In this document: positions 10,363 through 20,754 of the stretch, piece after piece
Position numbering within the stretch: the first letter of the stretch is position 1
Layout: every line of letters starts with the position of its first letter
Origin: Monodelphis domestica
Lineage: Eukaryota; Chordata; Mammalia; Didelphimorphia; Didelphidae
Direction: 5' to 3'
DNA length: 64,000 nucleotides
NCBI RefSeq assembly: GCF_027887165.1
Contig: NC_077227.1
Span: 78,250,988 to 78,314,987, forward strand
Program-made: the position numbers and the translations under genes
Notes under the pieces: generated by a model
Database searches by the model: none
Seen by the model: the letters and a program-made list of their open reading frames with translations, nothing else
What the model was told of the DNA's origin: nothing

Positions 10363-12200
10363 AGAGCCTTGGAAGTGACTTCAGCAGCCTCGCAGTCCAA
10401 CCTTGGAGGTTCATCTAGTTGCCCAATGGGCAGCCAAGGATAACAATGAATTGTCTTTGTTGAGCCCCAGCCACTCTCTGGTGATATTTCTTACACCCGG
10501 AGACTTTCTAGTCTTTTAATTATCTGATGGCATCTGGTTTTTCATCCATCAGCTATCTGTTCTCTTCCAGGCGTCTTGAGATTGTGTAGCAGGACTCTAA
10601 CTTACAGCTAGAGTTCACTAGTCTGAATCAACACACATGATTTAGTGCCTACTGTTTACAAGGCACTGTACTAGGTGCTAGGGGCACTGAGCCAGCCTTG
10701 GGAAAAGCAGTCTTAGTCAAGTTCTGTGATCAGAAACCAAACTGAAAGGAGTTGAGAGTTGAGGAAATAGAGCAGCAAGCATACATTACCCTTCAGAGGA
10801 GTTTGGCTGTACAAGACAGAAGCGTCATAGGATTATAGCTTTAGAGAATGGCTGGGCTAAGTGAAAAATTCTGAAGGAGGAGGGAGATTGGGTCATGTTA
10901 TTAGGCAGCCAGTGGATCCAAAGCAAGGGAGATGGAATGAGAAGAGACGAGCTTCTGCTGCTACTAAGCCCCCATCTTGGCTCCAATAGACAAGCTTCTG
11001 GAAAAAACAAGAGGAAATAGGGTCGAGTGTAAGTAGAGGGTTTGGTCTTGGCAAAGAGAAGGGCAAACTCTTTATTAGAGCTACAAGGGAAGGAGGAGCA
11101 AATAGGGGATGTTAGAAAGGTATTTTGAAATACAGAGTAGGGAAGAAGAGGAGGGTCCAGATCCAGCACACTTTTCATTACACCATACTTAGCAAGTCCA
11201 AAAATGATTGGAGGATGAGCTTTCTCCCCACTCCCATGTGCCCATGGAAACACAGAATATTGGGGGGAAGAAGGAGTTGAAGTTTCAGCTGAGTTGAGAT
11301 TTCATTACTAGGAGCAGAAGAAAGTTTACAGAATCAAAGATGATATTGTTAGCCTTGTTCACTGTTGTGTAGCAGGAAAGTTGGAATTAGAGGATGTTGA
11401 TTCAAATCTTGTTCCTTCTATTTACTAGCTGGGACTTTACTAAAACTTTGGACAAGCCATTTCACTGCTCTGGGCCTGAATCTCCTTATGTGTGAAATGA
11501 TAGGATTGGACTAAATGATCTCAAATCTTAATGATCTATTTTTCCGTAGTCCCAAATACTCAGAGGAATGATGAGCTGTTATTGTAGGAACTAAAGCAAT
11601 CTGAAAAGCAGAACATGCTCAGAGGAGAAACCTATAGACAAAGCGATAAAGAGTTGTTAGAAGACATCAAAGTTAGCTTTAGCAAATGTACATTTGATAA
11701 ATGATTGATTAAATAGTTTTTTTTTGGGTCACAGAAAGCTAGGAAGGAGATTAGGCTCTTAATGGGAAACCAAGCAAATCATGCCATAAATTCTTGTCAG
11801 AAATATTCATGTCATACCTTAGACTAGATGAGAACCTGGGCTCTCGGTTCTCATGTAAAAGGAAAAACTACTTCCTAGAGTACCAGTTGGTGGCCTAAGC
11901 AGCTATAGTACCTGAATCAGTACTGTTAATTGATGACACACTGGTCTTACCTTTGTCATGAGCATGAGTATAGTATATGAGTGTTACACAATTCTTGTAT
12001 GATTCTAAGGTTACTGTGCCATATATCATCACTTCCATACTTTTTACTAAATTCTTTAGCTGGAAACGATTTCACCCTTCTATTGGGTTATGAGCTCCCT
12101 TCTCAATTTGACACTCATACTTTTTCACTTTTGCCTTTTCTCACAAGTTCTAGGGTGACATTTGGGTTGACACTCCTAAAACTGTGGTCAAAGCTCACCA
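10363..12200. other. Intergenic, MIR-like remnants only
   Basis: Mostly unassigned. 10620-10700 has the 'gcctactgtttacaaggcactgtactaggtgct' type of old retroposon; 11365-11530 looks like a MIR/CORE-SINE ('tactagctgggac', 'gacaagccatttcact'). No exon-like frame with family similarity was found. Confidence 0.4.
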
Positions 12201-12204
12201 GAGT

Positions 12205-12410
12205 GAGCAGCGAGGTGGCTTAGTGGATTGAGAGCCAGGCCTAGAGCCAAGAGTTCCTGGGTTCAAATCTAACCTTAGATACTTCCTAGCTGTGTGACCC
12301 TAGACAAGTCACTTAACCCACATTGTTTAGCCCTTATTGCTCTTCTGACTTGTAACCAATACTCACTATTGATTCTAAGATGGAAGGGAAGAACATAAGA
12401 AAAAAAGCAA
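12205..12410 (+). repeat. tRNA-derived marsupial SINE with target-site duplication
   Basis: Near full-length, flanked by CTCACCAGAGT (12194-12204 and 12411-12421). Confidence 0.92.
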
Positions 12411-12707
12411 CTCACCAGAGTTTCCCTTAAACACTCAGACAGTATACAACACTTAGCTAAAAGCAATGGCATCTAATAAGATAATGGAGTAAGAACAGTT
12501 ATTACAAAGTATCTTCCTCTTGTAAACCTGTTTCAGACTCTCCCACAGATACACTCTGAATTGCATGGCACCCTGATAGAACTCTCTTTTGAGGCTGAAC
12601 CTTTAGTAATGTTAATACTCTGCCTGAACTCATTCATCAATAGTTAACAAACTCCCACGCAGTCATAGCCTCCCCATCTCAATAATTCTGAATTTACAGG
12701 TGTCATT
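12411..12707. other. No recognised feature
   Basis: Unassigned intergenic DNA. Confidence 0.35.
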
Positions 12708-13415
12708 CTTTTTTTTTTAAAGCTTAATGTCAGTAAAAATATTGTTTTTGTTACCAATTACATGTAATAACAAATTCCCACACAGGTTTTCCTAAATTAT
12801 ATGATTGAACTTATCTACCTCTCTCCTTCCCTTTCTTTCTCTCTCTGTGCTGGCAATCAATTGGATCTGGATTATACGTGTATTATCATGCAAAACACAT
12901 TTCCATATTGTCGTTTTTTTTTTATAAAACCCTTACCTTCTGTCTTGGAGTCAATACTGTATATTGGCTCCAAGGCAGAAGAGTGGTAAGGGCTAGGCAA
13001 TGGGGGTCAAGTGACTTGCCCAGGGTCACACAACTGGGAAGTGTCTGAGGCCAGATTTGAACCTAGGACCTCCCGTCTCTAGGCCTAGCTCTCAACACAC
13101 TGAGCTACCCAGCTGCCCCCCATATTGTCATTTTTTAAGTGAGAAGTGTTACAAAACCAAAATCCCAAAACATAAAACCCACATAAACAAGTGAAAAATC
13201 TTATACTTTTATTTGCATTTTAGCTCCAACAGTTCTTTCTTTGGAGGTAGATAGCGTTATTTTCCATAAATCCTTCATCATTGTCCTGAGAGTAGCTAAG
13301 TCAATCTCATTTCATCATTCCACAGTATTGCTGTTACTGTGTACAATGTTCTCCTGATTCTGCTGATTTCACTCTGCATCAGTTCATGAAGGTTTTTCTG
13401 TAATCATGCAGATGC
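12708..13415 (-). repeat. L1 3' fragment, antisense, split by a SINE
   Basis: Antisense L1 ('tgcaaaacacatttccatattg', 'gtacaatgttctcctgattctg') interrupted at 12913-13119 by a SINE. Confidence 0.85.
12913..13119 (-). repeat. SINE inserted in an L1 fragment
   Basis: Full-length antisense SINE flanked by CCATATTGTC (12903-12912 and 13120-13129). Confidence 0.93.
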
Positions 13416-13419
13416 CATT

Positions 13420-14480
13420 ATTAATTCTTCACCAACCACTCCCTTCTTCCTGTTCCTGCTCAATCCAATCATACTGAGGTCTACTCTAAAGTTAGAATGT
13501 TTGCTCCATAGGTAATAAGCTTGCTTTCATTTTAAATCTTGTTTACCACTCCTTGCATCTCTTGGTTCTCATTGAGACTTTCTTTCCTCCTGATGTCACA
13601 AACTCCCTGGCCATCCTTTCTAGTAATGATTGAACTTTAACTGATTGCCCCAGGGAGAGGAAATTGGGATTCTCCTTGTTTCTCATGGTCATTTCCAAGC
13701 TTACCCTCTACCACCCTCACTGTATTGGCTATGTTCTTCTCCCTTCCCCATTTTGACCCATTGGTGAGCCAATTCAACTCTACATTTCCCCTTTCTCTTG
13801 AGTTCTTTGACCCTTATCCTATCACTAATCTTGTCCTGCCAAACCTTGGTTCTAGATTACTCTGACTGTTCACTATCTTCTCTCCCATTCATTTGTAGCT
13901 AAACTAAGAAGGGTGGGGGGAAAATCACAAAACCATGCCAACCAGATCCACTATAAAATTAGGTGCATAATCTCAACTGGGTCTTCACTATAGCAAAGCA
14001 ATTATTTTTTGCATCCCACTAATTGGCCTGCTATCTCACTTCTAAACCTTTTCATCCCTCCTCAAATAGTTAATAACTTCCCCGTTCCCCATCCTCTTAG
14101 ATGAGAACCTCATCTTACATTTCATTGAAAAAATTGCAGCCATTCACCAACAGGTCTCTCTTTTCTCTTCCTCTGTCTCACATTACCCAGATGCCTTTTG
14201 CTGCTTCCTTCACTCCTGTATTGCATATTTAGGTAGCCCTTCTCCTTCCCAAGGCAAACTCCTCTACATGCACCTGATCCCTTTTCATCCCATCTTCTCA
14301 AGTAGACAGTCTTTTCTATCATTTTTGCTCTCTCTAATCTTCAATATTTCCTTGCTCATTGGCTGCTTCCCTATTGCCTAAAAACATGCCCATGTCTCCC
14401 CCCAATCTCCAAAAAATCTCACTTGATCTAGTCATCCCTCTATTGTTTCATCTAGAGCAAGGGTTCTTTTTTTTCTAGAT
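13420..14480. other. Pyrimidine-rich intergenic DNA, possibly an old LINE
   Basis: C/T-rich text such as 'cccatcctcttagatgagaacctcatcttac' and 'acccagatgccttttgctgc' reads like a decayed antisense LINE coding region, but I could not assign a family. Confidence 0.35.
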
Positions 14481-14489
14481 TACATGTTT

Positions 14490-15580
14490 ATACAATTTTT
14501 AATATTCATTTTTGAAATTTTGCAATCCACATCCTTTCTTTGCCTCTCACCTTTTCCCCTTCCCCAAGAATGCAGGTAATATGACATAAGTTTTACTTAT
14601 ACAGTATTTTTTTTTTGTTTTTTGTTTTTGTTTTTTTATTTACATATATACATGTGTATATATATATATATACACACACATATATATATATATATAACAG
14701 TAATGTTATTTATACAGGAACTTTTCAGTTTCTTAAAATCTAAGTTACATTTTTAATTCCCACTATTCTTTGTTTTGTTAAGAATATATCTTCTTTTTCC
14801 CCCAATTTAAACATTTCACATATACAGTATTATAATATCATACTTATTTCCATGTTTATCATGTTGCAAAAAAAGACATATATTGGTTGTACTAAAGAAA
14901 AATTCATAGGGGAAATAAAATGAAGAATAATATGTTTCAATCTGCATTTGGACTCCATCTGTTCCTTCTGTGATTTGACATCCTTTTTCATCATGAGTCT
15001 CTTGGAGTTAGCCTGGATTCTTGCCTTGTTGATAAAATTAAATCTTTCAGGTGATCATCTTACATTATCGTTATTACTTTGTACAATGTTCTCTTAATTC
15101 TACTCACTTCATTTTGCAACACTTCATAGAAGTCTTTGTATGTTTTTTGTGATCATCTTATTTATTATTTTTTAGGGTACAATAATTCAAAAATAATCCA
15201 TTATAATCATGTATCACAACTTCTTCAGTCATTTCTTAATTGATATAGACTTCCCTTCAGTTTCTTTACCACCACAAAAATATTTTTGTACAAGTAGGTT
15301 CTTTTCCCCTGTCTTTAATCTCTTTGGGATACAAACCTGGTAGCAGTATTGCTGAATCAAAGGGTATGCATAGTTTTTTGGTCCTAAAGGCATGGTTCCA
15401 GATTGTTCTCTAGAATGGGTATATCAGTTCACAGCTCTACCAACAGCATATTAGTATTCTGATTTTTCCATATCCCCATCAACATTTATTATTTCCCTTT
15501 TTTGTCATGTTAGCCAGTATCATGGGAGCAAGATGGTACCTCAGAGTTGTCTTAATTTGCATTTTAGTGAAGTTCTTAAT
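14490..15580 (-). repeat. Old L1 fragment, antisense, with an AT/GT simple repeat
   Basis: Antisense L1 ('gtacaatgttctcttaattc', 'cacaacttcttcagtcat', 'caccacaaaaat', 'gtacctcagagttg'). A TA/CA simple repeat lies at 14640-14700. It is more diverged than the copies at 29544 and 33172. Confidence 0.75.
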
Positions 15581-15710
15581 CTTTTGGGGGGTCTTGGACC
15601 CTTTCGACAGTTTGCTGAAACCGACCTCTTCTGAGAATGATATTTTTAAGGAGATGAAGGAAATGCTAAAATTCAGAGAGAATTAGTGAAAATAAATATG
15701 TATACCCCCC
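15580..15710 (+). repeat. Possible hAT-Charlie-like remnant
   Basis: 'aagttcttaatcttttgggg', 'cttggaccctttcgacag' and 'cctcttctgagaatga' parallel the stretch at 9300-9385. Confidence 0.4.
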
Positions 15711-16740
15711 CCCCAAGTTCATGGCTGTCTTCTTTTCTAGCACATTTTGGACATCTCTGTATCTGCATGTGTATGTGTGCCCAATATCATACACTTTAAA
15801 TCTTAATTATAATGACTATGTATAACTATGTCCTTTTTCTCAGGATAGCTTAGGTCCAGGGAGACAACGAATGAACCAGATTTGAAGAAATTGAGCCAAA
15901 CAGAAGCTGGATTCTTGCCTAAGAACATAGCTTGTAAAAGGCTGAGGTGACATTTGAACTCAAGACTTCATTATTCCAGGACTCTATCCACTGGACCACT
16001 AGACAGCTCTATGTATATTAAATTATCCTAAGGGTTCACAACACACTTTTATTGTTGTTATTGAAAGGGATTCAAGAATGGAAAAAAAAAATGGGAACTT
16101 TTGCTATAGAAGTTAAGTGCCAAGAGCAGGGATAGTTGGCAGGACAAAATTCTACTCCTTCCCCTCCCTCTGGGCCCTGCCTGGCTTCAAGGTCTCATGG
16201 GTCCTGTCGCCATACAAAATACACAGGCAAACATTAATCCTGTTGGATGAATGGCCTAATGTGTTAACTGTTGTATCACTGGGCAATGTAATAACCCCTT
16301 CAGTAAATGCATTTAGCAAGGTCATTAAAAAGCTATTGGTAGAGCTATTGGTAGAAATAATTTCTTGGGTTATTTCCAAGATTCAATAAAGCTTCAATAT
16401 GGTTTAAGGCTTTTAGTATATCCAACAACTGAACCTGTTTTCCTATCTGTAAAATGGGAATGAATGAAGAAAGGCATTTTACACCTCACCATTTAGCTTG
16501 AAGAAGCAGTTTTGTGAGCTGCATGTTACTGTGTGATTTGTGAACTATGTGATTACAAAGCTGTAACAAACTGTATTCTCCCAATCAGATACAAAACTGA
16601 CCGATTGCTGATTTCTTCATTCAAATACACCAACAATTCATAGATGCTCTATTATCCCTACAATTAAGAACAAAACTTCCCAATTGTGGCCCAGAGTATT
16701 ATAACAAAAGTCATTCTTCTAAGTAATTTTAATACTCCTT
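15711..16740. other. Intergenic, unassigned
   Basis: No gene recognised. 16110-16400 contains a short open stretch on both strands and 'attcaataaagcttcaat', which could be the end of an LTR or retrocopy, but nothing identifies it. Confidence 0.3.
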
Positions 16741-16745
16741 GTATG

Positions 16746-16990
16746 AAAACAGCTAGATGGCACAATGGATGGAGTGATGGACCTGGTGTCAGGAAGACAT
16801 CTTCCTGAGTTTGAATCTGGCCTCAGAACCTTTCTAGCTGTGTCACTATGGGTAAGTCACTTAACTCCATCTGTAGCAGTTTCCTGATTGATAAAATGAG
16901 CTGGAGAAAACAATGGCAAACCACTCTAGTATCTTTGCCAAGAAAGTCTCAAATGGGGTCACAAAGAGTTGAATACAACTAAAAAATAAA
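16746..16990 (+). repeat. Long-form tRNA-derived SINE
   Basis: Differs from the common SINE in its 3' part: 'tgataaaatgagctggag', 'aatggcaaaccactctagta', 'aaatggggtcacaaagag'. Relatives lie at 18520, 27155, 48555 and 58590. Confidence 0.85.
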
Positions 16991-16999
16991 GAAATAAAT

Positions 17000-17600
17000 T
17001 CAATGGTATTCACTTTATAATAGGATTCATCTAGAATACCTTTAAATAAGGAACCACCCCTAGGACATTTTAAATGATTTAACTTACAAAAGTTTCTTTT
17101 AAAGAAATGTATACTGTCTCATAAAGCTAGGTATTACTTTATTGTATTTTTAATGAAATCTATAGCATAGCATCATACAATTTGCTTGATATGTAATAAA
17201 AAGTGTAAGATCTAAATTAATGTCCAAAACTCTAAGTATTCATTTTATAAAGTTATTAATAACCACTTGAAATAAAAGGAATAAAAAGGAAATAAAAGCA
17301 TAAAAACCTAATTATCTAGCAAAAAGTATACCAGGTGAGTAAAACTCTCCTGACTCTCATCTCACACCACCTGCACAAAATGTGATCACAGGAAGAGAGA
17401 GAGAGACAGAGATGGGGCTACACTAAACTTATATCCTCTCTATGTCAGCACTTAATGTGAGAAGGAAAGTGGGATGCTGGGAATTGAAGTCCAGGGGAAC
17501 AGATTCTAATTACACAAAAGGTAGCATCAACTTTTTAATCAAATTTACCCAAACTATAATTTTATACTGAATATATTATAAATTGAAAATTGAGCTCGCC
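17000..17600. other. AT-rich intergenic DNA, possible LTR remnant
   Basis: 17280-17520 has 'gctgggaattgaagtcc' and 'ttctaattacaca', reminiscent of small LTRs elsewhere in the window. No duplication was found. Confidence 0.3.
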
Positions 17601-17609
17601 TTCCCCACC

Positions 17610-17722
17610 CCCCCCCCTTTTTTAAACTGTTACCTGCTTGCATATTGGTTCCAAAGCAGAAGGATGGTAAGGGTTAGGCAGTGACAGTTAAGTGACTTTT
17701 CTAGGGTCACACAGCTAAGAAA
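17610..17722 (-). repeat. Truncated SINE, antisense
   Basis: 'ttttttaaactgttacctg', 'catattggttccaaagcag', 'agggtcacacagct'. Confidence 0.75.
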
Positions 17723-17889
17723 AGAGTTGTTTTTAATAGATGAGTGCTTAACATAAGGATGCTAAGATAAGGTTCTTTCCTTATATGTCCAAGATGAAAC
17801 TAGTTCTACTGGGGTTATTAAAATAGGTGTATATTTTGAAATGTGAGATGTTCAAAATATGTGAACTATCATCATCATCGTGATAGACT

Positions 17890-18060
17890 GTAAATTCTAA
17901 GGGATCCTCTAGATGATTCAATGCACCCTTTCATTTTATGGATGAGGTAACTGAATCCCACAACTAAGTGACAAAGCTAATTAATAGCAGAGACGAAATA
18001 AGGACCCAGGCTCCTGGTTACTAGTTCAGAGCTCTTTACACTATATCATGGAACCCTACC
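17890..18060 (-). repeat. MIR-like CORE-SINE remnant
   Basis: 'ttttatggatgaggtaactga' then 'aagtgacaaagctaatta' and 'ctctttacactatatca' follow the antisense MIR layout. Confidence 0.55.
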
Positions 18061-18519
18061 TATGTGATACTTTGCTCTGAGATTACAATATCTTACCTTA
18101 ACAACAAATGTCCCCTCAATCAGGAACTCTCCCAGGCTGTGGGATACAAATGAGGTGAAAAATAATTGCTCACATTATATAGTGCTTTAAGGGTTGTGAA
18201 GCAACATTATCATGTTTGATCCTTAAAACAACCCTGTGAGGTAGGTGATTCCCTCCCATTCATGTAACTTGGCTACACTGAGTCAGAAAACCTGGTGTTT
18301 TCGCCTTCCCTGTCCTCTCAGTGGGGGAAGAAGAAGGAGAATGGAGGAAGAGTAGATGCTTGCTAATTGAAAAAAATTTTGATTAAAAAACAAACTTTAA
18401 TTAGAGTACAGGTTCACTACTTGATTTGGAATACATCAGCTTTGCCTTAGCTTCCCCCTCCATAAAATTAGGCTTGTCATGAAGAAAAAACATATTGTAA
18501 AGTGCTATATAAATATATG

Positions 18520-18785
18520 GGCAGCCACAGGTAGATAGAGAACCAGGCTTGAAGTCCAGAAGACTAATCCTGCTGAGTTCAAATCTGGCCTCAGATACTT
18601 GGGAGCAGGTAAAACAACTTGAGACTTTACAAACCTTTTGTAAGGGTAAAATTACCATCTTATACTAGCTACGTGACCTTGAGCTCTGTTAGTCTCATTT
18701 TCCTTTTCTATCAAAGGAGTTGGAGAAGGAAATGACCAACCCACTCAAATGGGGTCATTAATGTCTGAACAATGACAATAGAAAT
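18520..18785 (+). repeat. Long-form SINE with a short internal insertion
   Basis: SINE head and body are interrupted between 'cagatactt' (18592-18600) and 'atactagctacgtgacc' (18662-). The 3' part 'caaatggggtcattaatg' follows. The interrupting piece is about 60 bp. Confidence 0.7.
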
Positions 18786-19399
18786 ATATATTATTATTTC
18801 CCAGTCCCAGATCTGTTACAGATTAACTATGTCAATGGGGGCCAGTCGTTTCTCTTCTCTGGACTTCAGTTTCCTCATTTGTAAAATAATGGTCTGACAC
18901 TCAGTGATTTTATGACTTGGAGCCTCCTGGGATTCAGGGAGCTGAACTCAATGCCATAGCTCACAAATAATAACCCAAAATATTGAAGATTTATTAGTTT
19001 GGGACATTGCAACAGAGGCTTACAGGAAATCAGCATTTCTAGAAGTGTGATCCCAGAAACCCTTTTCAGGGGACCCCTCAGGTAAAACCAATTTTAATAA
19101 TAATACTAAGATGTTATTTATCTATTAAAATATGCCTTTTCCCAACTACCTAGCTGGTTGAGGCCTGCTTTTCTTTACATACTCAGTCAAGATAATGCAA
19201 TGAAAACAGACAATGCAAAGGTGGATGCGAGAATTCAGAAGATATTAGAGAGATTTTAAAAATATGTAAAAACAATGCTATTCCCCTCACTTTAAGTTTT
19301 TTATTATTAAAATGTTACATTATGATTTCATGTGTGTAATTGATATCATATTGCTTGCTTTCTCAATGAGTAGGGAAGGATTGGGAGGGAGGGAGATAA

Positions 19400-19772
19400 T
19401 TTTAAAAAAATAGTGGATAGAGAGTAAGGCCTGGAGATGAGAAGTCTTGGGTTCAAATTTGACTTTAGCTGTGTGATCTTGGGCATGTCACTTGATCCCC
19501 AATGCTAGCATTTACCACTCATTTGTCTTAGAACCAATACATAGTATTGATGGATTCTAAGACAGAAGGTAAGGGTTTAAGAAAAATGTTAAAGGGGAAG
19601 CTAGGTAGCACAAAGGATAGAGTGCTAGGTCTGGAGTCAGGAGAACCTAGGTTGAGATTTGACTTCAAACATTGCCTTAGCTGTGTGACTTTGGACAAGT
19701 CACTTAATTTCGACCCCTACCTCTTACTTCAAACTGATATCTATTCTAAGACGGAACATTAGGGTTTAAAAA
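19400..19772 (+). repeat. Two SINEs in tandem
   Basis: First about 19400-19585 (ends 'gattctaagacagaaggtaa'), second about 19592-19772 (ends 'ctaagacggaacattaggg'). Confidence 0.85.
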
Positions 19773-19774
19773 AT

Positions 19775-20240
19775 GTTTAGAACGGCTTGATTTCTTCAAG
19801 AATTGAAAAGACCTACATGAACTGATGCAGAGTGAAATGAGCAGAACCAGGAGAACATTGTACACAGTAACTGAAACATTGTGGGATGATCAAATATAAT
19901 AGACTTTGCTACTAATAGCAATGCAATGATTCAGGATAACTGAGGGACTTAAGAGAAAGAATGCTATCCACATCTAGAGAAAGAACTATAGGAGTAGAAA
20001 TCCAGAAGAAAACATATGATTTATCACTTGTTTACATGGGTATATGATTTGGGGTTTAGGTTTTAAAAGATTACTCTATTACAAAATGAATAATATGGAA
20101 ATAGGTTTCGAGCGATAATACTTGTATGACCCAGTAGAATTGCTTGTCAGTTCCAGGAGGGGGGAGGGTAGAGAAGGAGAGAACCATGAGTCATGTAATC
20201 ATAGAAAAATATTTTAAAAATAAAATTTAAAAATGTTTTT
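19775..20240 (+). repeat. L1 3'-end fragment, sense
   Basis: 'gaactgatgcagagtgaaat', 'agaaccaggagaacattgta' and an A-rich tail. Directly follows the tandem SINEs. Confidence 0.85.
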
Positions 20241-20479
20241 AGCTCATTATTAGTTATTCTAAAATGAATATTTTTGGACACTCGTCAGTTTTAATCTGTA
20301 ATACAGTATCGTTACAAACATAAGCTCTTTGGGATCCTCGATAATTCTGAAGAGTAGAAACAAGTGTGGAGACCCAAAAGCTTGAGAACGAGAAGTTTCA
20401 ATGTTTTCTAGTCTCCCTAAGGTCCCTCCCTTATAGAGCCTTGCCTCACAAAACAGGATGTTGCTCTTTGACTCCATGG

Positions 20480-20615
20480 TAACTGAGGGCGGGGAGCAGG
20501 AAGTCGCTCGCAGGAAGCGGAAGTGAGTCACGTTTGGAGCCGCACGTGGAATCTGCGTGTATTGGAGAGATCTTTTCGCCACTGCCGCGGTACCCTTCGT
20601 GGGCAGACTCTAGCC
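20480..20615 (+). promoter_or_regulatory. RRP12: RRP12 promoter and 5' UTR, CpG-rich
   Basis: A short CpG-rich patch stands out from AT-rich flanks directly before the start codon. It contains GGGCGGGG (20487-20494, Sp1-type GC box), GGAAGCGGAAGTG (20513-20525, with an ETS-type CGGAAGTG at its end) and a palindromic E-box CACGTG (20543-20548). No TATA box is visible. ETS plus E-box architecture is typical of housekeeping and MYC-responsive ribosome-biogenesis genes (family knowledge). The transcription start cannot be placed from sequence. The reading frame stays open upstream of the ATG to about 20523 but has no in-frame ATG there. Confidence 0.75.
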
Positions 20616-20754
20616 ATGGGGCGATCTGGGAAATTGCCCTCTGGCTCCTCTGCCAAGCTGAAGCGCTGGAAGAAGGGCCATAGCAGTGATTCCAACCCCA
20701 CAGGCCGGCGACACCGGCAGGCTGCTCGCAGCCGCTTCTTCAGCCGGCCCTCAG
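20616..20754 (+). CDS. RRP12: RRP12 coding exon 1
   Basis: Starts [20 protein letters not shown] and ends in FFSRPSG; donor gtagcg. Ends one base into a codon. The basic N terminus is nearly identical to human from memory. Confidence 0.95.

Noticed and set aside
16117-16389. Open frames on both strands followed by aataaagc
   Set aside because: Considered a retrocopy or small gene, but no residues match a family I know and no flanking repeats were found.
1-20480. A copy of PGAM1, the neighbour expected upstream of RRP12 in human
   Set aside because: I looked for its start (LVLIRHGES) and other motifs on both strands and saw none. In human it lies about 25 kb away, so it may simply be outside the window.
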